The notes under the pieces are model-generated. The model was not told where the DNA came from. It ran no database searches and saw only the letters and a list, made by a program, of their open reading frames with translations. A DNA stretch of 64,000 nt from Streptomyces sp. ML-6 (lineage in GTDB: Bacteria; Actinomycetota; Actinomycetes; Streptomycetales; Streptomycetaceae), in contig NZ_JAOTIK010000001.1 in the NCBI RefSeq assembly GCF_030116705.1, positions 248,001 to 312,000 on the forward strand, given 5' to 3'. Both the position numbers and the translations under genes were made by a program. Below, one piece after another: positions 49,668 to 58,312 of this stretch; within the stretch, counting starts at the first letter, position 1; each line of letters opens with the position of its first letter.

Positions 49668-51463
49668 GCCGTGCGTCGCACGGGAAGAAGGCCCGCAACG
49701 ACGCGGCGACCGAGGCGTTCCTCGCCGGCATGGCCATCGTCCGGCGCAACCCGGCCCTCGCCTCGCTGGAGGCCGACGTCTGCCGCAGTCGCGACTGCGA
49801 CCTGGGTCCGCGCCACGGCCTGACCCGCGTCGACTCCAACGGCAGGATCCATGCCCACCCCGACCGCCGTGCCGAGCCGGCCGAGTGGGCCTGGGCCGTC
49901 GCCCACAGCGTCGTCCATCTCGGCTTCGGTCACGTCCCCGCGGACAAGAAGCTCCGCCCGCAGCCCGACCGGTTCGACCTCGCCGCCCGCTGCGTCGTCG
50001 TCAACCGCTTCCTGCTCACCTTTCCCGTCGGCCGCACCCCCGACCACCTGCCGGACTCCTATCCCGACGGCGACGAGGAGCAGATCTCCGCCCGGTGGCG
50101 CCGCGACGGCATTCCCGCCCCGTACGAGCACTGCGGTACCGGAGGGGACTCGTCCGACCAGGTCCTCGTGCCGTGGTCGCGATGGCACACCGAGCCGGAC
50201 TGGCAGCTCGCCTTCGCCCACGCCCTGACCCGCACCATGTCCGCCGCCATGGACGTCGCGGGCGGCCGGCGCGACACGCTCACCGGCGAGCGGCTGCCCG
50301 CGCGGCCCTGGGACCGTGCGTTCAGCTGGTTCATCTCCTCCTATCCGCTGCTCGGCGGCATCGCGGCGGGCATGAAGGTCGTCGCCGACGCCGAACTCGC
50401 CCGTGCCCACGGCATCGCGGTCGCCGCCGTGGACGCCTCGCTCGGGGAGATCTACGTCAACCCGCTGCGCCGGTACGACGACGAGGAATGGCGGTTCGTC
50501 CTCGCGCACGAGATGCTGCACGCCGCCCTGCGCCACGGCGACCGGTGCGGGGGCCGCGACCCGTACCTCTTCAACGTCGCCGCCGATTACGTGATCAACG
50601 GCTGGCTCGTCGAGATGGACGTCGGCACCATGCCCGAAGGTCTGCTGCACGACCCGGAGTTGAGGGGGCTGTCGACGGAGGAGGTGTACGACCGGATCGT
50701 CACCGACACGCGCCGCATGCGGCGGCTGGCGACCTTGCGGGGCAAGGGGGTCGGCGACGTCCTCGGTGAACCGCTCGACGGCTCCTGCCGCGACTGGGTC
50801 GATCTCGACGAGTTCTACCGGCGGGGCCTGTCCCAGGGGCTCGATCTGCACTCCGCCGGCGAACGGGGGCTGCTGCCCGCCGGACTCGTCCAGGAGATCC
50901 GGGCACTGACCCATCCCCCGGTGCCGTGGGACGCCAGGCTGGCCCGCTGGTTCGACGAGTTCGTCCCCCGGCCGGAACCCGTGCGCAGCTACGCGCGGCC
51001 CGCCCGCCGGCAGGCGTCCACTCCCGACATCCCGCGGACCGGGCGGTACTTCCCTCCCGAGGAGGTCGCCCGCTGCACCTTCGGCGTCGTCCTGGACACC
51101 TCCGGCTCCATGAACGCGCGCCTGCTCGGCAAGGCGCTCGGTGCCATCGCCTCCTACGCCGAGGCCCGCGACGTCCCGGCCGCCCGGGTGGTGTTCTGCG
51201 ACGCCGCAGCGTACGACGCGGGTTATCTCCCGCCGTCGGAGATCGCCGGCCGGGTCCGGGTCCGCGGACGCGGTGGCACCGTCCTCCAGCCGGGGATCGA
51301 CCTGCTGCGGCGCGCGGAGGACTTCCCGCCGACGGCGCCCGTCCTCGTCATCACGGACGGCGCCTGCGACGTGCTCCGCGTCCGTACCGAACACGCCTAT
51401 CTCGTCCCCGAGGGCGCCCCGCTCCCCTTCACTCCCCGGGGCCCGGTGTTCCGCCTGCGCTAG
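49664..51463 (+). CDS. Metallopeptidase/VWA-domain protein (DUF2201 type, COG3864)
   Basis: A 599-residue protein. A zinc-peptidase motif HEMLHAALRHGDR is at 282-294, followed by LFNVAADYVINGWLV. A second, degenerate copy occurs at 81-90 (HSVVHLGFGH) followed by FDLAARCVVVNRFLL, suggesting an internal duplication in which the first copy lost the catalytic Glu. The C-terminal 150 residues form a VWA-like domain with a MIDAS sequence DTSGSMN and a distal ITDGACD. It is coupled (GTGA) to the MoxR ATPase, its expected partner. The pair may act as an ATP-driven metal-dependent protease or maturation factor. The last 35 bases overlap the convergent MFS gene. Confidence 0.85.
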   Translation: MSRASHGKKARNDAATEAFLAGMAIVRRNPALASLEADVCRSRDCDLGPRHGLTRVDSNGRIHAHPDRRAEPAEWAWAVAHSVVHLGFGHVPADKKLRPQPDRFDLAARCVVVNRFLLTFPVGRTPDHLPDSYPDGDEEQISARWRRDGIPAPYEHCGTGGDSSDQVLVPWSRWHTEPDWQLAFAHALTRTMSAAMDVAGGRRDTLTGERLPARPWDRAFSWFISSYPLLGGIAAGMKVVADAELARAHGIAVAAVDASLGEIYVNPLRRYDDEEWRFVLAHEMLHAALRHGDRCGGRDPYLFNVAADYVINGWLVEMDVGTMPEGLLHDPELRGLSTEEVYDRIVTDTRRMRRLATLRGKGVGDVLGEPLDGSCRDWVDLDEFYRRGLSQGLDLHSAGERGLLPAGLVQEIRALTHPPVPWDARLARWFDEFVPRPEPVRSYARPARRQASTPDIPRTGRYFPPEEVARCTFGVVLDTSGSMNARLLGKALGAIASYAEARDVPAARVVFCDAAAYDAGYLPPSEIAGRVRVRGRGGTVLQPGIDLLRRAEDFPPTAPVLVITDGACDVLRVRTEHAYLVPEGAPLPFTPRGPVFRLR

Positions 51464-52694
51464 GTGTCACGGCCCTGCCGGTACGGCGGCGGGGGATCGC
51501 CCACGCGACGCCGACGAGCGCGGTTACCAGGGCGAGGACGGCGTACGCGACCGTGTAGGAGAAGGCGGCGGCGACCGCTCCGGCCGCGAGGGCGCCGAGC
51601 CCCGTGCCCGCGTCGAAGCCGACGTTCCACGCCGTGCCGACGGCCGGTCGCTCCTCCTCCCCCGCGGCGGCGAAGGCGTGCACGAGGGTCAGGTTCTGCA
51701 GGCCGCCGTACGCGACGCCCACGACGAGCATGCCGCCGATCAGCAGGGCCCTGCCGGTCGGGCCGGGGCCGTCGGCCGTCCCCGCGCCGATGGCGGCGAG
51801 TCCGGCGGCGCCGAGGAGGAGGAGCGGTGCGATCGCCGGGGCGGCGCCCCTGCGGTCCGCGAAGCCCCCGAAGGCCCAACGGCACAGGGCCGAGGTCCCG
51901 GTGAACACCAGGAGCGCCAGGTACACCGTGGTCGGGTCGGGGTCCAGGCCCGGTGCGAACGTGAGCACGGCGCCGCCGGCCGAGGTGATCGCGAGCAGCG
52001 CGGCAATCGGCCCCGTCAGGGCGCGGCGCAGTGCGGCGGTGTCGCGCCGCCCGGTGGACCGGCCGGGGTCCTCGGCGGGCCGGTCGAAGGCGCGCAGGGC
52101 GCGGGCCACGGGCGGGGCGAGCGGGACCGCGAGCAGGGGAACGGCGGCGAGCGTGCACACCGGCCAGTACCCGGCCTGTTCGACGAGCCAGGGTGCGACG
52201 GGGACGAGCAGGAACTGCGGGGCGGCGATCGCCAGCCCGTAGGCTCCGACCGCACGGCCGCGGCGCCCGGGCTCGACGAGCACGGCGACTGCCATGGCTC
52301 CGCAGACGGTGATGATCCCGAAGCCGAGACCGCGCACCGCCGCGAGCGCCGTCACCGCCCACACGTCGTCGGTGAGGAGGTGGACCGGCGCGGGGGCCCC
52401 GAGCAGGCCCGCCCCGAGCATGAGCGTCCGGCGCCAGCCGAGGCGTTGGAGCGTTTTCCCCACGAGCAGCTGGGCGATCACCGTGCAGAGCATCATCACG
52501 GCGTTGACCGCGCCCGCCCCCAGTTCGTCGGCGCCGCCGTCGAGCACCCGGAGCGGGGCGACCGGCATCAGCAGGGCGACGCCCGCGAAACCGAGCGCGG
52601 TCGAACCGAGCAGGGCCGGCATGCCCGGCGCCCGCCAGACCGACGGGGCGCCGTCGGCGCGGCCTCGCGCATCGTTGGTCCGTCCATCCAGCAT
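51429..52694 (-). CDS. MFS transporter
   Basis: A 421-residue, about 12-helix transporter. The first helices read LLGSTALGFAGVALLMPVAPLRVL; the loop between helices 2 and 3 is GKTLQRLGWRRTLML, a motif A variant. Helix 4-5 has LAAVRGLGFGIITVCGAMAVAV. In the second half, RWAFGGFADRRGAAPAI repeats motif A after helix 8. Residues 1-24 are a soluble polar N-terminus. The gene most resembles small-molecule efflux proteins (DHA1). It is convergent with the VWA gene and overlaps its end by 35 bases. A near-leaderless promoter is possible, with TATACC just before the ATG. Confidence 0.85.
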   Translation of the reverse strand: MLDGRTNDARGRADGAPSVWRAPGMPALLGSTALGFAGVALLMPVAPLRVLDGGADELGAGAVNAVMMLCTVIAQLLVGKTLQRLGWRRTLMLGAGLLGAPAPVHLLTDDVWAVTALAAVRGLGFGIITVCGAMAVAVLVEPGRRGRAVGAYGLAIAAPQFLLVPVAPWLVEQAGYWPVCTLAAVPLLAVPLAPPVARALRAFDRPAEDPGRSTGRRDTAALRRALTGPIAALLAITSAGGAVLTFAPGLDPDPTTVYLALLVFTGTSALCRWAFGGFADRRGAAPAIAPLLLLGAAGLAAIGAGTADGPGPTGRALLIGGMLVVGVAYGGLQNLTLVHAFAAAGEEERPAVGTAWNVGFDAGTGLGALAAGAVAAAFSYTVAYAVLALVTALVGVAWAIPRRRTGRAVTPSAGGTPGPGE

Positions 52695-52702
52695 TCGGCA
52701 GA

Positions 52703-52712
52703 TGGTATACCA
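52703..52712. promoter_or_regulatory. TGGTATACCA palindrome before the MFS gene
   Basis: A 10-bp palindrome eight bases upstream of the MFS ATG. On the minus strand, TATACC resembles a -10 element, so the palindrome may be a short operator over the promoter, or merely the promoter. Confidence 0.35.
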
Positions 52713-52812
52713 GGACGTCGGGGCGGTACGGGCCCCTCCGCCGGCTGTGGTGGGGCCGGACAGGCCCGGTGCCGGTGCCGCAGGTGTCAGTGGTACGGGC
52801 TAGGTTCTCCGC

Positions 52813-53274
52813 ATGGACGACAACGAACTCGCCCCGCTCCTGGCCGGATGCACCCGCTTCCCCTCCCCCGGTGTCTGGCAGGAACCCCCTTTCGCGGAAC
52901 GCGTGGTCGACGGCGCGCGGTACGCCCTGGTCGCGGTCGATCCGGGAGCGGGGGCGCTCGGCCTGCGCCGCGACGACGGGTCGCTGTGGAGCTTGCCCGA
53001 GGGCGCCGGTCCTCACCTGGTGAACTCCGGGGTGGCGGCGTTCGTCGCCTTCAACCGCGCCTACGAGGAGGCCGCCGACGAGGCCGCCGCGTACGAGGGG
53101 CCCGGCGAGGAGGTCGAGGACGACGAGGCCGTGGACCTGGCCGAGGAGGCCGCCGACGCGCTCACCGACGCGCTGCTGGAGCGGTTCGGGGCGCTCGACG
53201 CCGCCGCCGTCGCCGACGAGAACTCCTTCTGGTGCATCGCCGCCGAGGAACTGGGCTACAGCATGAACGTATGA
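52813..53274 (+). CDS. SUKH-like immunity-fold protein
   Basis: A 153-residue acidic protein. The pattern LGLRRDDGSLWSLPEGAGPHLVNSGVAAFVAFNRAYEEA followed by ENSFWCIAAEELGYSM resembles the SUKH-4 (SMI1/KNR4-like) family. Its members neutralise secreted toxins in contact-dependent competition in bacteria, though some act in other cell processes. The stretch from about 95 to 118 is very acidic (EVEDDEAVDLAEEAADA). No polymorphic toxin gene is adjacent, so this would be an orphan immunity gene or a domesticated member. A GC-rich hairpin follows at 53303. Family assignment is moderate, based on the two motifs above. Confidence 0.55.
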   Translation: MDDNELAPLLAGCTRFPSPGVWQEPPFAERVVDGARYALVAVDPGAGALGLRRDDGSLWSLPEGAGPHLVNSGVAAFVAFNRAYEEAADEAAAYEGPGEEVEDDEAVDLAEEAADALTDALLERFGALDAAAVADENSFWCIAAEELGYSMNV

Positions 53275-53302
53275 CCGGCCGGGCTCCACGACACCGGGCG
53301 GG

Positions 53303-53324
53303 GCCCGGGACGGCGGCCCCGGGC
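53303..53324 (+). terminator. Hairpin after the SUKH-like gene
   Basis: GCCCGGG / CCCGGGC stem with an 8-base loop, 29 bases after the stop codon. Confidence 0.45.
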
Positions 53325-53494
53325 ACGCTCTCGCGACGGCAGTTGGGTGGCGTCCTCCGGGTGGACGCCCGTCCCGTCGGCGGGGGCCGCGCGGGGGTGC
53401 CGGGGCCGAGGGGCGCGACGGCGGGGTGAGTCCGTACGGACGGCCCCGTCCTCACCGACGGACGGAACGACCACGGGGGGAAACGACACCGGCC

Positions 53495-54595
53495 ATGACA
53501 GGCGTGATACTCGGCGGCCTTCCGGCGCTCGCGGCGGCGGCGACCATCGCCCGGGCCCTGATCCGCCGCCGCCCCTCCGGCCTGGCCCGCCCCACGGCGG
53601 TCTGCGCGTTGCTGTCCCTGACGACCACCGCGACCGCCACCACGGGCCCCGGCTCCTTCTGGAAGCTCCCGGAGGCCGCCCTGCTGCTGCTCCTCATCGC
53701 GGCGGTGACACGCTGGTCGCCCGTGCGGGAGCTGCGCGTCGCGGTCCCCCTCGCGGTCCTCGCGGTGGCCGTCTGGCCCGCGCCGCTGGTCGATGGCGGT
53801 TTCCTGGAGCGTACGGGCGCGGCGTCGTTCTGGTTGCTCCCCGCGCTCGGTGCGGCGGCGGTCGGAGCCTATCCGCGCCGCATGGACCTGCGTCGGCGTG
53901 CTGCGGTCGGGGAGGCCCGGCGCGCCCAGCGTCTGCAACTCTCGCGCGACCTCCACGACTTCGTGGCCCACGACGTCAGCGGCATCGTCGTGCAGGCCCA
54001 GGCAGCCCGCTTCGTGGCGGCGACCGATCCGAGCCAGGCGGTCCTGGCCCTGGAGCGGATCGAGAAGGCGGGTCTGAACGCCCTGGAGACGATGGACCGG
54101 ACGATCCGCATGCTGGACGAGGAGGAAGCACCGGACACATCGCTCCAGCCCCCGGGCGTTCATCGACTCGCCGCCCTGGTCGATGACTTCACCGACTCGA
54201 ACGGCACCGCGACCCGGCTCCTCCTGCCGCCGGACGTCCTGGAGGCCTTCACGGACGCGCCGGAGACGAGCGCGGTGGCGTACCGCATCGTGGTCGAGGC
54301 GCTCACCAACATCCGCAGACACGCTCCCCGGGCTCCCCGCGCGGAAGTCCGCTTCGTCCACGCCCCCGGGGGCGTGGAACTGCACGTGACCAACGAGGCG
54401 TCGCGCACGCCTCCCGGCCCCCGCACCGGTCCGCTGCGCCGGGGCGGCGGGCGCGGCCTCCCCGCGCTCGCCGAACGCGCCGAGGCGCTGGGCGGCACAC
54501 TCACCGCGGGCCCGTACGAGAAGGACGGCTGGCGCCTCGTGGCGGTCCTGCCGCTGCGAACGGCCCGCACGATCCCTGCGAAGGAACCGAAATGA
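53495..54595 (+). CDS. NarL-type sensor histidine kinase
   Basis: A 366-residue membrane kinase. About four or five hydrophobic segments lie in residues 1-130. HisKA_3 reads RRAQRLQLSRDLHDFVAHDVSGIVVQAQAA with the phospho-accepting His near residue 152. The ATPase domain has YRIVVEALTNIRRHAPRAPRA, VTNEASRTP (a weak G1 box) and GRGLPALAERAEALGG. It is followed by a response regulator and an unknown third gene, each joined by an ATGA overlap, so the three form one coupled operon. The signal is unknown. A longer start upstream is possible but lacks a ribosome site. Confidence 0.88.
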   Translation: MTGVILGGLPALAAAATIARALIRRRPSGLARPTAVCALLSLTTTATATTGPGSFWKLPEAALLLLLIAAVTRWSPVRELRVAVPLAVLAVAVWPAPLVDGGFLERTGAASFWLLPALGAAAVGAYPRRMDLRRRAAVGEARRAQRLQLSRDLHDFVAHDVSGIVVQAQAARFVAATDPSQAVLALERIEKAGLNALETMDRTIRMLDEEEAPDTSLQPPGVHRLAALVDDFTDSNGTATRLLLPPDVLEAFTDAPETSAVAYRIVVEALTNIRRHAPRAPRAEVRFVHAPGGVELHVTNEASRTPPGPRTGPLRRGGGRGLPALAERAEALGGTLTAGPYEKDGWRLVAVLPLRTARTIPAKEPK

Positions 54596-55260
54596 CCATT
54601 CCCCCGACGGGCGCGCCCACGCCCGTCCGCATCCTCCTGGCCGACGACCAGGAGGACATCCGCAGCGGATTCCGCCTGATCCTCGACTCCCAGCCGGACA
54701 TGACGGTCGTGGGCGAGGCGGCGGACGGTGCCGCGGCCGTCGAGCTGGCCCGCGAGCTCCGCCCCGACCTGGTCGTCGCGGACATCCGCATGCCGGTCCT
54801 CGACGGCCTGGAGGTGACCCGGCGGCTGGCGGGCCCGGACGTGCCCGACCCGCTCCGCGTCCTGGTGGTCACCACCTTCGACCACGACGACTACGTCCGC
54901 ACGGCCCTGCGGGACGGTGCCTGCGGTTTCCTCCTCAAGCGCTCGGGCCCCGGCCTGCTGATCGAGGGGGTGCGGGCCGCCATGGCCGGCGACGTCCTCA
55001 TCAGCCCCCAGATCACGGTTCGTCTCCTCCGGTCCGTGGCGGCTCCCGTTCCCCCGGCACCGCGCGCCCCCTCGCCCCTCACCCCCCGCGAGGAGGAGAT
55101 CACCCGCCTCGTCGCGGAGGGCCTGACGAACGCCGAGATAGGCACGCGCCTGTTCATCTCCCCCGGCACGGCGAAAACCCACATCGCCAACATCCAGGCC
55201 AAGTTGAAGGTGCGCAACCGCGTGGGCATCGCGGCCTGGTCCTGGGAGGCACTCTCATGA
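54592..55260 (+). CDS. NarL/FixJ-family response regulator
   Basis: A 222-residue response regulator partnered with the preceding kinase. Receiver features: LLADDQEDIRSGF, phospho-acceptor Asp in DLVVADIRMPVLDG (about residue 63), TTFDHDDYV and the conserved Lys in GFLLKRSGP. The LuxR-type output domain is LTPREEEITRLVAEGLTNAEIGTRLFISPGTAKTHIANIQAKL (about 160-202). The gene overlaps both neighbours by four bases (ATGA at each end). Targets probably include its own operon or genes outside the window. Confidence 0.92.
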   Translation: MTIPPTGAPTPVRILLADDQEDIRSGFRLILDSQPDMTVVGEAADGAAAVELARELRPDLVVADIRMPVLDGLEVTRRLAGPDVPDPLRVLVVTTFDHDDYVRTALRDGACGFLLKRSGPGLLIEGVRAAMAGDVLISPQITVRLLRSVAAPVPPAPRAPSPLTPREEEITRLVAEGLTNAEIGTRLFISPGTAKTHIANIQAKLKVRNRVGIAAWSWEALS

Positions 55261-56120
55261 CCGGTGGCTCCATTCCCCCCGGCCCCGCCCCGCGACGGAT
55301 TCCGGGCAAGGACGACCTGGAACCGCTGATGCGCTGCTACGGGTACCGCTTCACCCGGACCGGGACGATCAAGGGGACCGAACCGTCCGGCGGCCCCGCG
55401 GACCTCGCAGCGGCCCGTCGCGCGGGATGGCCGGTGCGCGAGCCCGAGCGGTGGAGCGCGTCCGAGATCGTCGAACGCGCCGTCGCCGCGGCCGCCGCGC
55501 TGCACGAGGACGCGGTGCTCGCGGCATTCGTCGCCGGGCTGGGCAGCGCCCCGCGCGGCCGGCAGACGGTGATCTCCCACGGATGGGCGCGGTTTCTCGG
55601 CACCGCTCCGCGGGACGGGGGCGGGGACGGGGTTCCCGACTGCGGTCTGGGCCCGGAGTCCGAGGTCGACGTCACCGAGAAGCTGTTGCGTCTCGCGCTC
55701 GGCTGGGCGTGGAACGAAATACCGGAGCATTACCTGCCGGACCTGGAGGCCGCGGTGGCACAGGGGCTGCCCCGGCCGCAGGAGGAGGACCGCGAACGGC
55801 TGCGCGCGCTGCTCGACGTGATCCGTTCGCTACCGGCGGGGACGCGCCCGGGCGAGCTGGAGAAGGCGGTCGCACGGGCCAGGATCGTGCCCGGCACCGA
55901 CAAGTACCAGCGCTACGGCATCCTCATCGGACTCGCCGAGACCGGGGTGCTCCCCTGTCCGCTCCTGCCGCCGATGTGGGACCGGTTCATCCCCACCGCC
56001 GAGCGGCACGCCGCGTCCCGCGCGCTGCGCGGCGCGCCGCGTTCGGACATCACCCTGCCGCTCGCGGGCTGGCGCGGCGGCCTCGACGAGCAACGTGCCG
56101 CACGGCTGCTGGCGGCATGA
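55257..56120 (+). CDS. Unknown protein in a two-component operon, 287 aa
   Basis: I do not recognise this soluble, mainly helical protein. It has no signal peptide or membrane segment. Visible features are MRCYGYRFTRTGTIKG near the N-terminus, LRLALGWAWNEIPEHYLPDLEAAVAQG in the middle and a C-terminal LPPMWDRFIPTAERHAASRALRGAPRSD. Cysteines are few. It is translationally coupled to a kinase/regulator pair by ATGA and has ordinary codon use, so it is a real gene and probably works in that pathway, for example as an accessory regulator or an effector. No enzymatic motif stands out. Confidence 0.7.
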   Translation: MTGGSIPPGPAPRRIPGKDDLEPLMRCYGYRFTRTGTIKGTEPSGGPADLAAARRAGWPVREPERWSASEIVERAVAAAAALHEDAVLAAFVAGLGSAPRGRQTVISHGWARFLGTAPRDGGGDGVPDCGLGPESEVDVTEKLLRLALGWAWNEIPEHYLPDLEAAVAQGLPRPQEEDRERLRALLDVIRSLPAGTRPGELEKAVARARIVPGTDKYQRYGILIGLAETGVLPCPLLPPMWDRFIPTAERHAASRALRGAPRSDITLPLAGWRGGLDEQRAARLLAA

Positions 56121-56141
56121 CGGCGCACGCCCCGCGGAGGA

Positions 56142-56576
56142 TCACGCGCGGTCCGGGGCGCGGGCGTCCAGCCGCCGGGCGAGCAGGCCGCGCAGCCGGG
56201 CCGAGGCGCCGCGAAGGGTTCCGAGTCGTTTCACCTCGTCCGCCTCCAGCTCTCCGCGCCCCGCCAGGGCGAGCACGGCGGCGTAGGGCCGCCCGCCCTC
56301 CGCGAGCCTGGCCGCCGTGGCGTCGAGGACCGCTCGCAGCACGGTGCGGTCCGCGCGGGGGTGCTCTGCCAGCAGCCACAGGAGCCGGTTGTCGTTCCAG
56401 GAGCTGTCCCGGTCCGCGCTCAGCTCGAGAAGAGCCGCGGGCGGGGTGTGGGGGTTGGCCGCCAGCGCCTGCCGGACGAAGGGGTACGGGCTTCGCACGA
56501 GCCGGTGCAGGACCTGGCCGTCGTTCTCGGTACGCGCCAGTTCGAGATGATCGGCGGGCGTGGGCACGCGGGTCAC
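56142..56576 (-). CDS. Leucine-rich-repeat-variant (LRV)-like protein
   Basis: A 144-residue helical-repeat protein. The units LVRSPYPFVRQALAANPHTPPAALLELSAD and NRLLWLLAEHPRADRTVLRAVL follow the LRV/HEAT-like pattern of short alpha-helical repeats. Such proteins usually serve as protein-binding scaffolds in Streptomyces and have no known enzyme activity. The GTG start at 56574-56576 lacks a strong ribosome site. It is convergent with the unknown gene of the two-component operon, with only 21 bases between them. Confidence 0.65.
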   Translation of the reverse strand: MTRVPTPADHLELARTENDGQVLHRLVRSPYPFVRQALAANPHTPPAALLELSADRDSSWNDNRLLWLLAEHPRADRTVLRAVLDATAARLAEGGRPYAAVLALAGRGELEADEVKRLGTLRGASARLRGLLARRLDARAPDRA

Positions 56577-56661
56577 CCCTCGGGATGGTCGGGGGCCGCC
56601 ATCATGGCATCCCCCGCCCCCTCCCGTACCGGCCGCGCCGTCCGCCGGAAGAAGCCGTCGC

Positions 56662-57426
56662 TCAGGAAAGGAACAGCACGGCCACGTCGTACCGCTCCGT
56701 CACGGGAACCGGGCGCGTCACCGGCTCGTTCCGGGCGTCCGCCGCCAGGCGCCGCAGCCCCTCCTCGAACTCCTCGGCGGTGAGCCGGGTGAACTTCGAC
56801 TGGGGCCGGGACGTCATGCGGGCGTGGTAGTCACGGAGGCCGGCGGTGACGGGGCGGGCGAAGGACGTGACGGTCCGGACCTCGAAGCCCGCCGCGGCGA
56901 AGTCGTCGAGCACCTCGGCCCTGGACGGAAAGCGCTGTTCGTCCGACTCGCGCAGGTTCGGCCAGTAGTCGTAGACCAGTGCGTCCAGCCGCTCCCGGAA
57001 CGTCGTCCGGATGACGGCCGTTCCGCCGGGCCGCAGGACGCGGGCCAGTTCACGCGCCGCCCCGGCACGGTCGGGCAGATGGTGGATCACCCGGGACAAC
57101 AGGACCAGGTCGAACAGGCCGGATCGGGTGGGCACGGCTTCCGCGGTGCCTGCCAGGTAGTGGACCACGGGGTGCGGATTGAGGCTCCGGGCCCGGGTGA
57201 GCATGGGCAGGGAGGCGTCGATCCCGATCACTGCCGACGGGTCCAGCCATCGGGCCATCGCCGAGCAGAACATGCCGGTACCCGCGCCGATCTCCACCAC
57301 GGCGGGTGACGGACGGCCCGCGAAGGAGCCGATCAGTCGTGTCCAGTCCCGGAGTGATTCCTCGGGCATCTCGTTGCCGCTCTGGTAAACGCCCGCCAGC
57401 CGCTCGTCGTCGTGGAGCCTGCGCAT
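56662..57426 (-). CDS. Class I SAM-dependent methyltransferase
   Basis: A 254-residue methyltransferase of the Methyltransf_11/25 type. Motif I is VVEIGAGTGMFCSAMARWL (about 43-61), the acidic loop VIGIDASLPML, motif IV FDLVLLSRVIHHLPDRAGAARELARVLRPGGTAVI. The C-terminal 100 residues form a substrate cap with RPQSKFTRLTAEEFEEGLRRL. It would methylate a small molecule or lipid-like acceptor; the acceptor is unknown. It is divergent from the HAD-like gene at 57532 with a 105-base gap between the starts. Confidence 0.85.
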   Translation of the reverse strand: MRRLHDDERLAGVYQSGNEMPEESLRDWTRLIGSFAGRPSPAVVEIGAGTGMFCSAMARWLDPSAVIGIDASLPMLTRARSLNPHPVVHYLAGTAEAVPTRSGLFDLVLLSRVIHHLPDRAGAARELARVLRPGGTAVIRTTFRERLDALVYDYWPNLRESDEQRFPSRAEVLDDFAAAGFEVRTVTSFARPVTAGLRDYHARMTSRPQSKFTRLTAEEFEEGLRRLAADARNEPVTRPVPVTERYDVAVLFLS

Positions 57427-57531
57427 GCCGATGATGCTCGCCGGTCACGACCCCGGGGGCAAGGGGCGCCCGCCGGGGGCGGGATCCGGGAGGCGGAGCC
57501 GGGGCCCGGGGCCGGCCGCTGTCGTGCTGCC

Positions 57532-58053
57532 GTGACCGCCCCCGCGCAGCGTCCGCTGCTGTTCCTCGACATCGACGGACCACTCATCCCGTTCGGTGCG
57601 CCGGCACACCTCCACCCGACCCACGCGGTGGATCCCGCTCTCCTCGGTGCCGCCGCGAACCCGCTCCTGACCAGGATCGATCCCGGGCACGGCCCCCGGT
57701 TGGCCGCGCTCCCCTGCGAGATCGTCTGGGCCACGACGTGGATGGCCGACGCGAACGAGTGCGTCGCTCCCCTGCTCGGTCTGCCGGCGCTGGCCGTGGT
57801 GGTCTGGCCGGAGCCGTCCGACGTCGATGCCCGGGACGAGCGCGACGGACTGCACTGGAAGACCCGGGCCCTCGTCGATCGCGCGGCGGGGCGCCCGTTC
57901 GTCTGGGTCGACGACGAGATCACCGGCACCGACCGGGCGTGGGTCGCCGCCCATCACCCGGGCCGTGCCCTGCTCCATCGGGTCGACCCCCGGCGTGGTC
58001 TGGCCGACGGCGACTACGCGGCTCTCGACGCCTGGCTGCGGCGGCCCTCCTGA
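57532..58053 (+). CDS. HAD-like hydrolase domain protein
   Basis: A 173-residue protein with a HAD-type first motif LLFLDIDGPLIP (Asp13 and Asp15) and a later acidic motif FVWVDDEITGTD (motif IV-like). EIVWATTWM fits motif II with Thr. The Lys of motif III is likely in HWKTRALVDRAAG. This matches the compact HAD_18-type proteins common in actinobacteria, whose substrates are unknown. The GTG at 57532 is chosen because the domain begins directly after it; an upstream in-frame extension is low-complexity. The region 58054-58312 downstream holds no supported gene. Confidence 0.75.
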   Translation: MTAPAQRPLLFLDIDGPLIPFGAPAHLHPTHAVDPALLGAAANPLLTRIDPGHGPRLAALPCEIVWATTWMADANECVAPLLGLPALAVVVWPEPSDVDARDERDGLHWKTRALVDRAAGRPFVWVDDEITGTDRAWVAAHHPGRALLHRVDPRRGLADGDYAALDAWLRRPS

Positions 58054-58312
58054 CGTCCGGCGCGGTGGTGCCGGGACGGCCGAAGCACCCCATGCACCGC
58101 GCCAATACCAGGACTGACCTGCGGTGATCGCAATGACGATCGGCCGTTCCATTCGGCTGCGGGAAGCAAGGGGCAAGGGGGCGTAGTGGCCGGTGGGGAC
58201 GCGGGGTTCGGGGCGTCGCCGCAAGGAGCCGCACGCCGGCCGACCCGGGCAAGGCCCTGCCGGCCACCGGGCCCGCCCGTGCGGGGCGGGCCGGGGCGGC
58301 GGGGGGGGGCGG

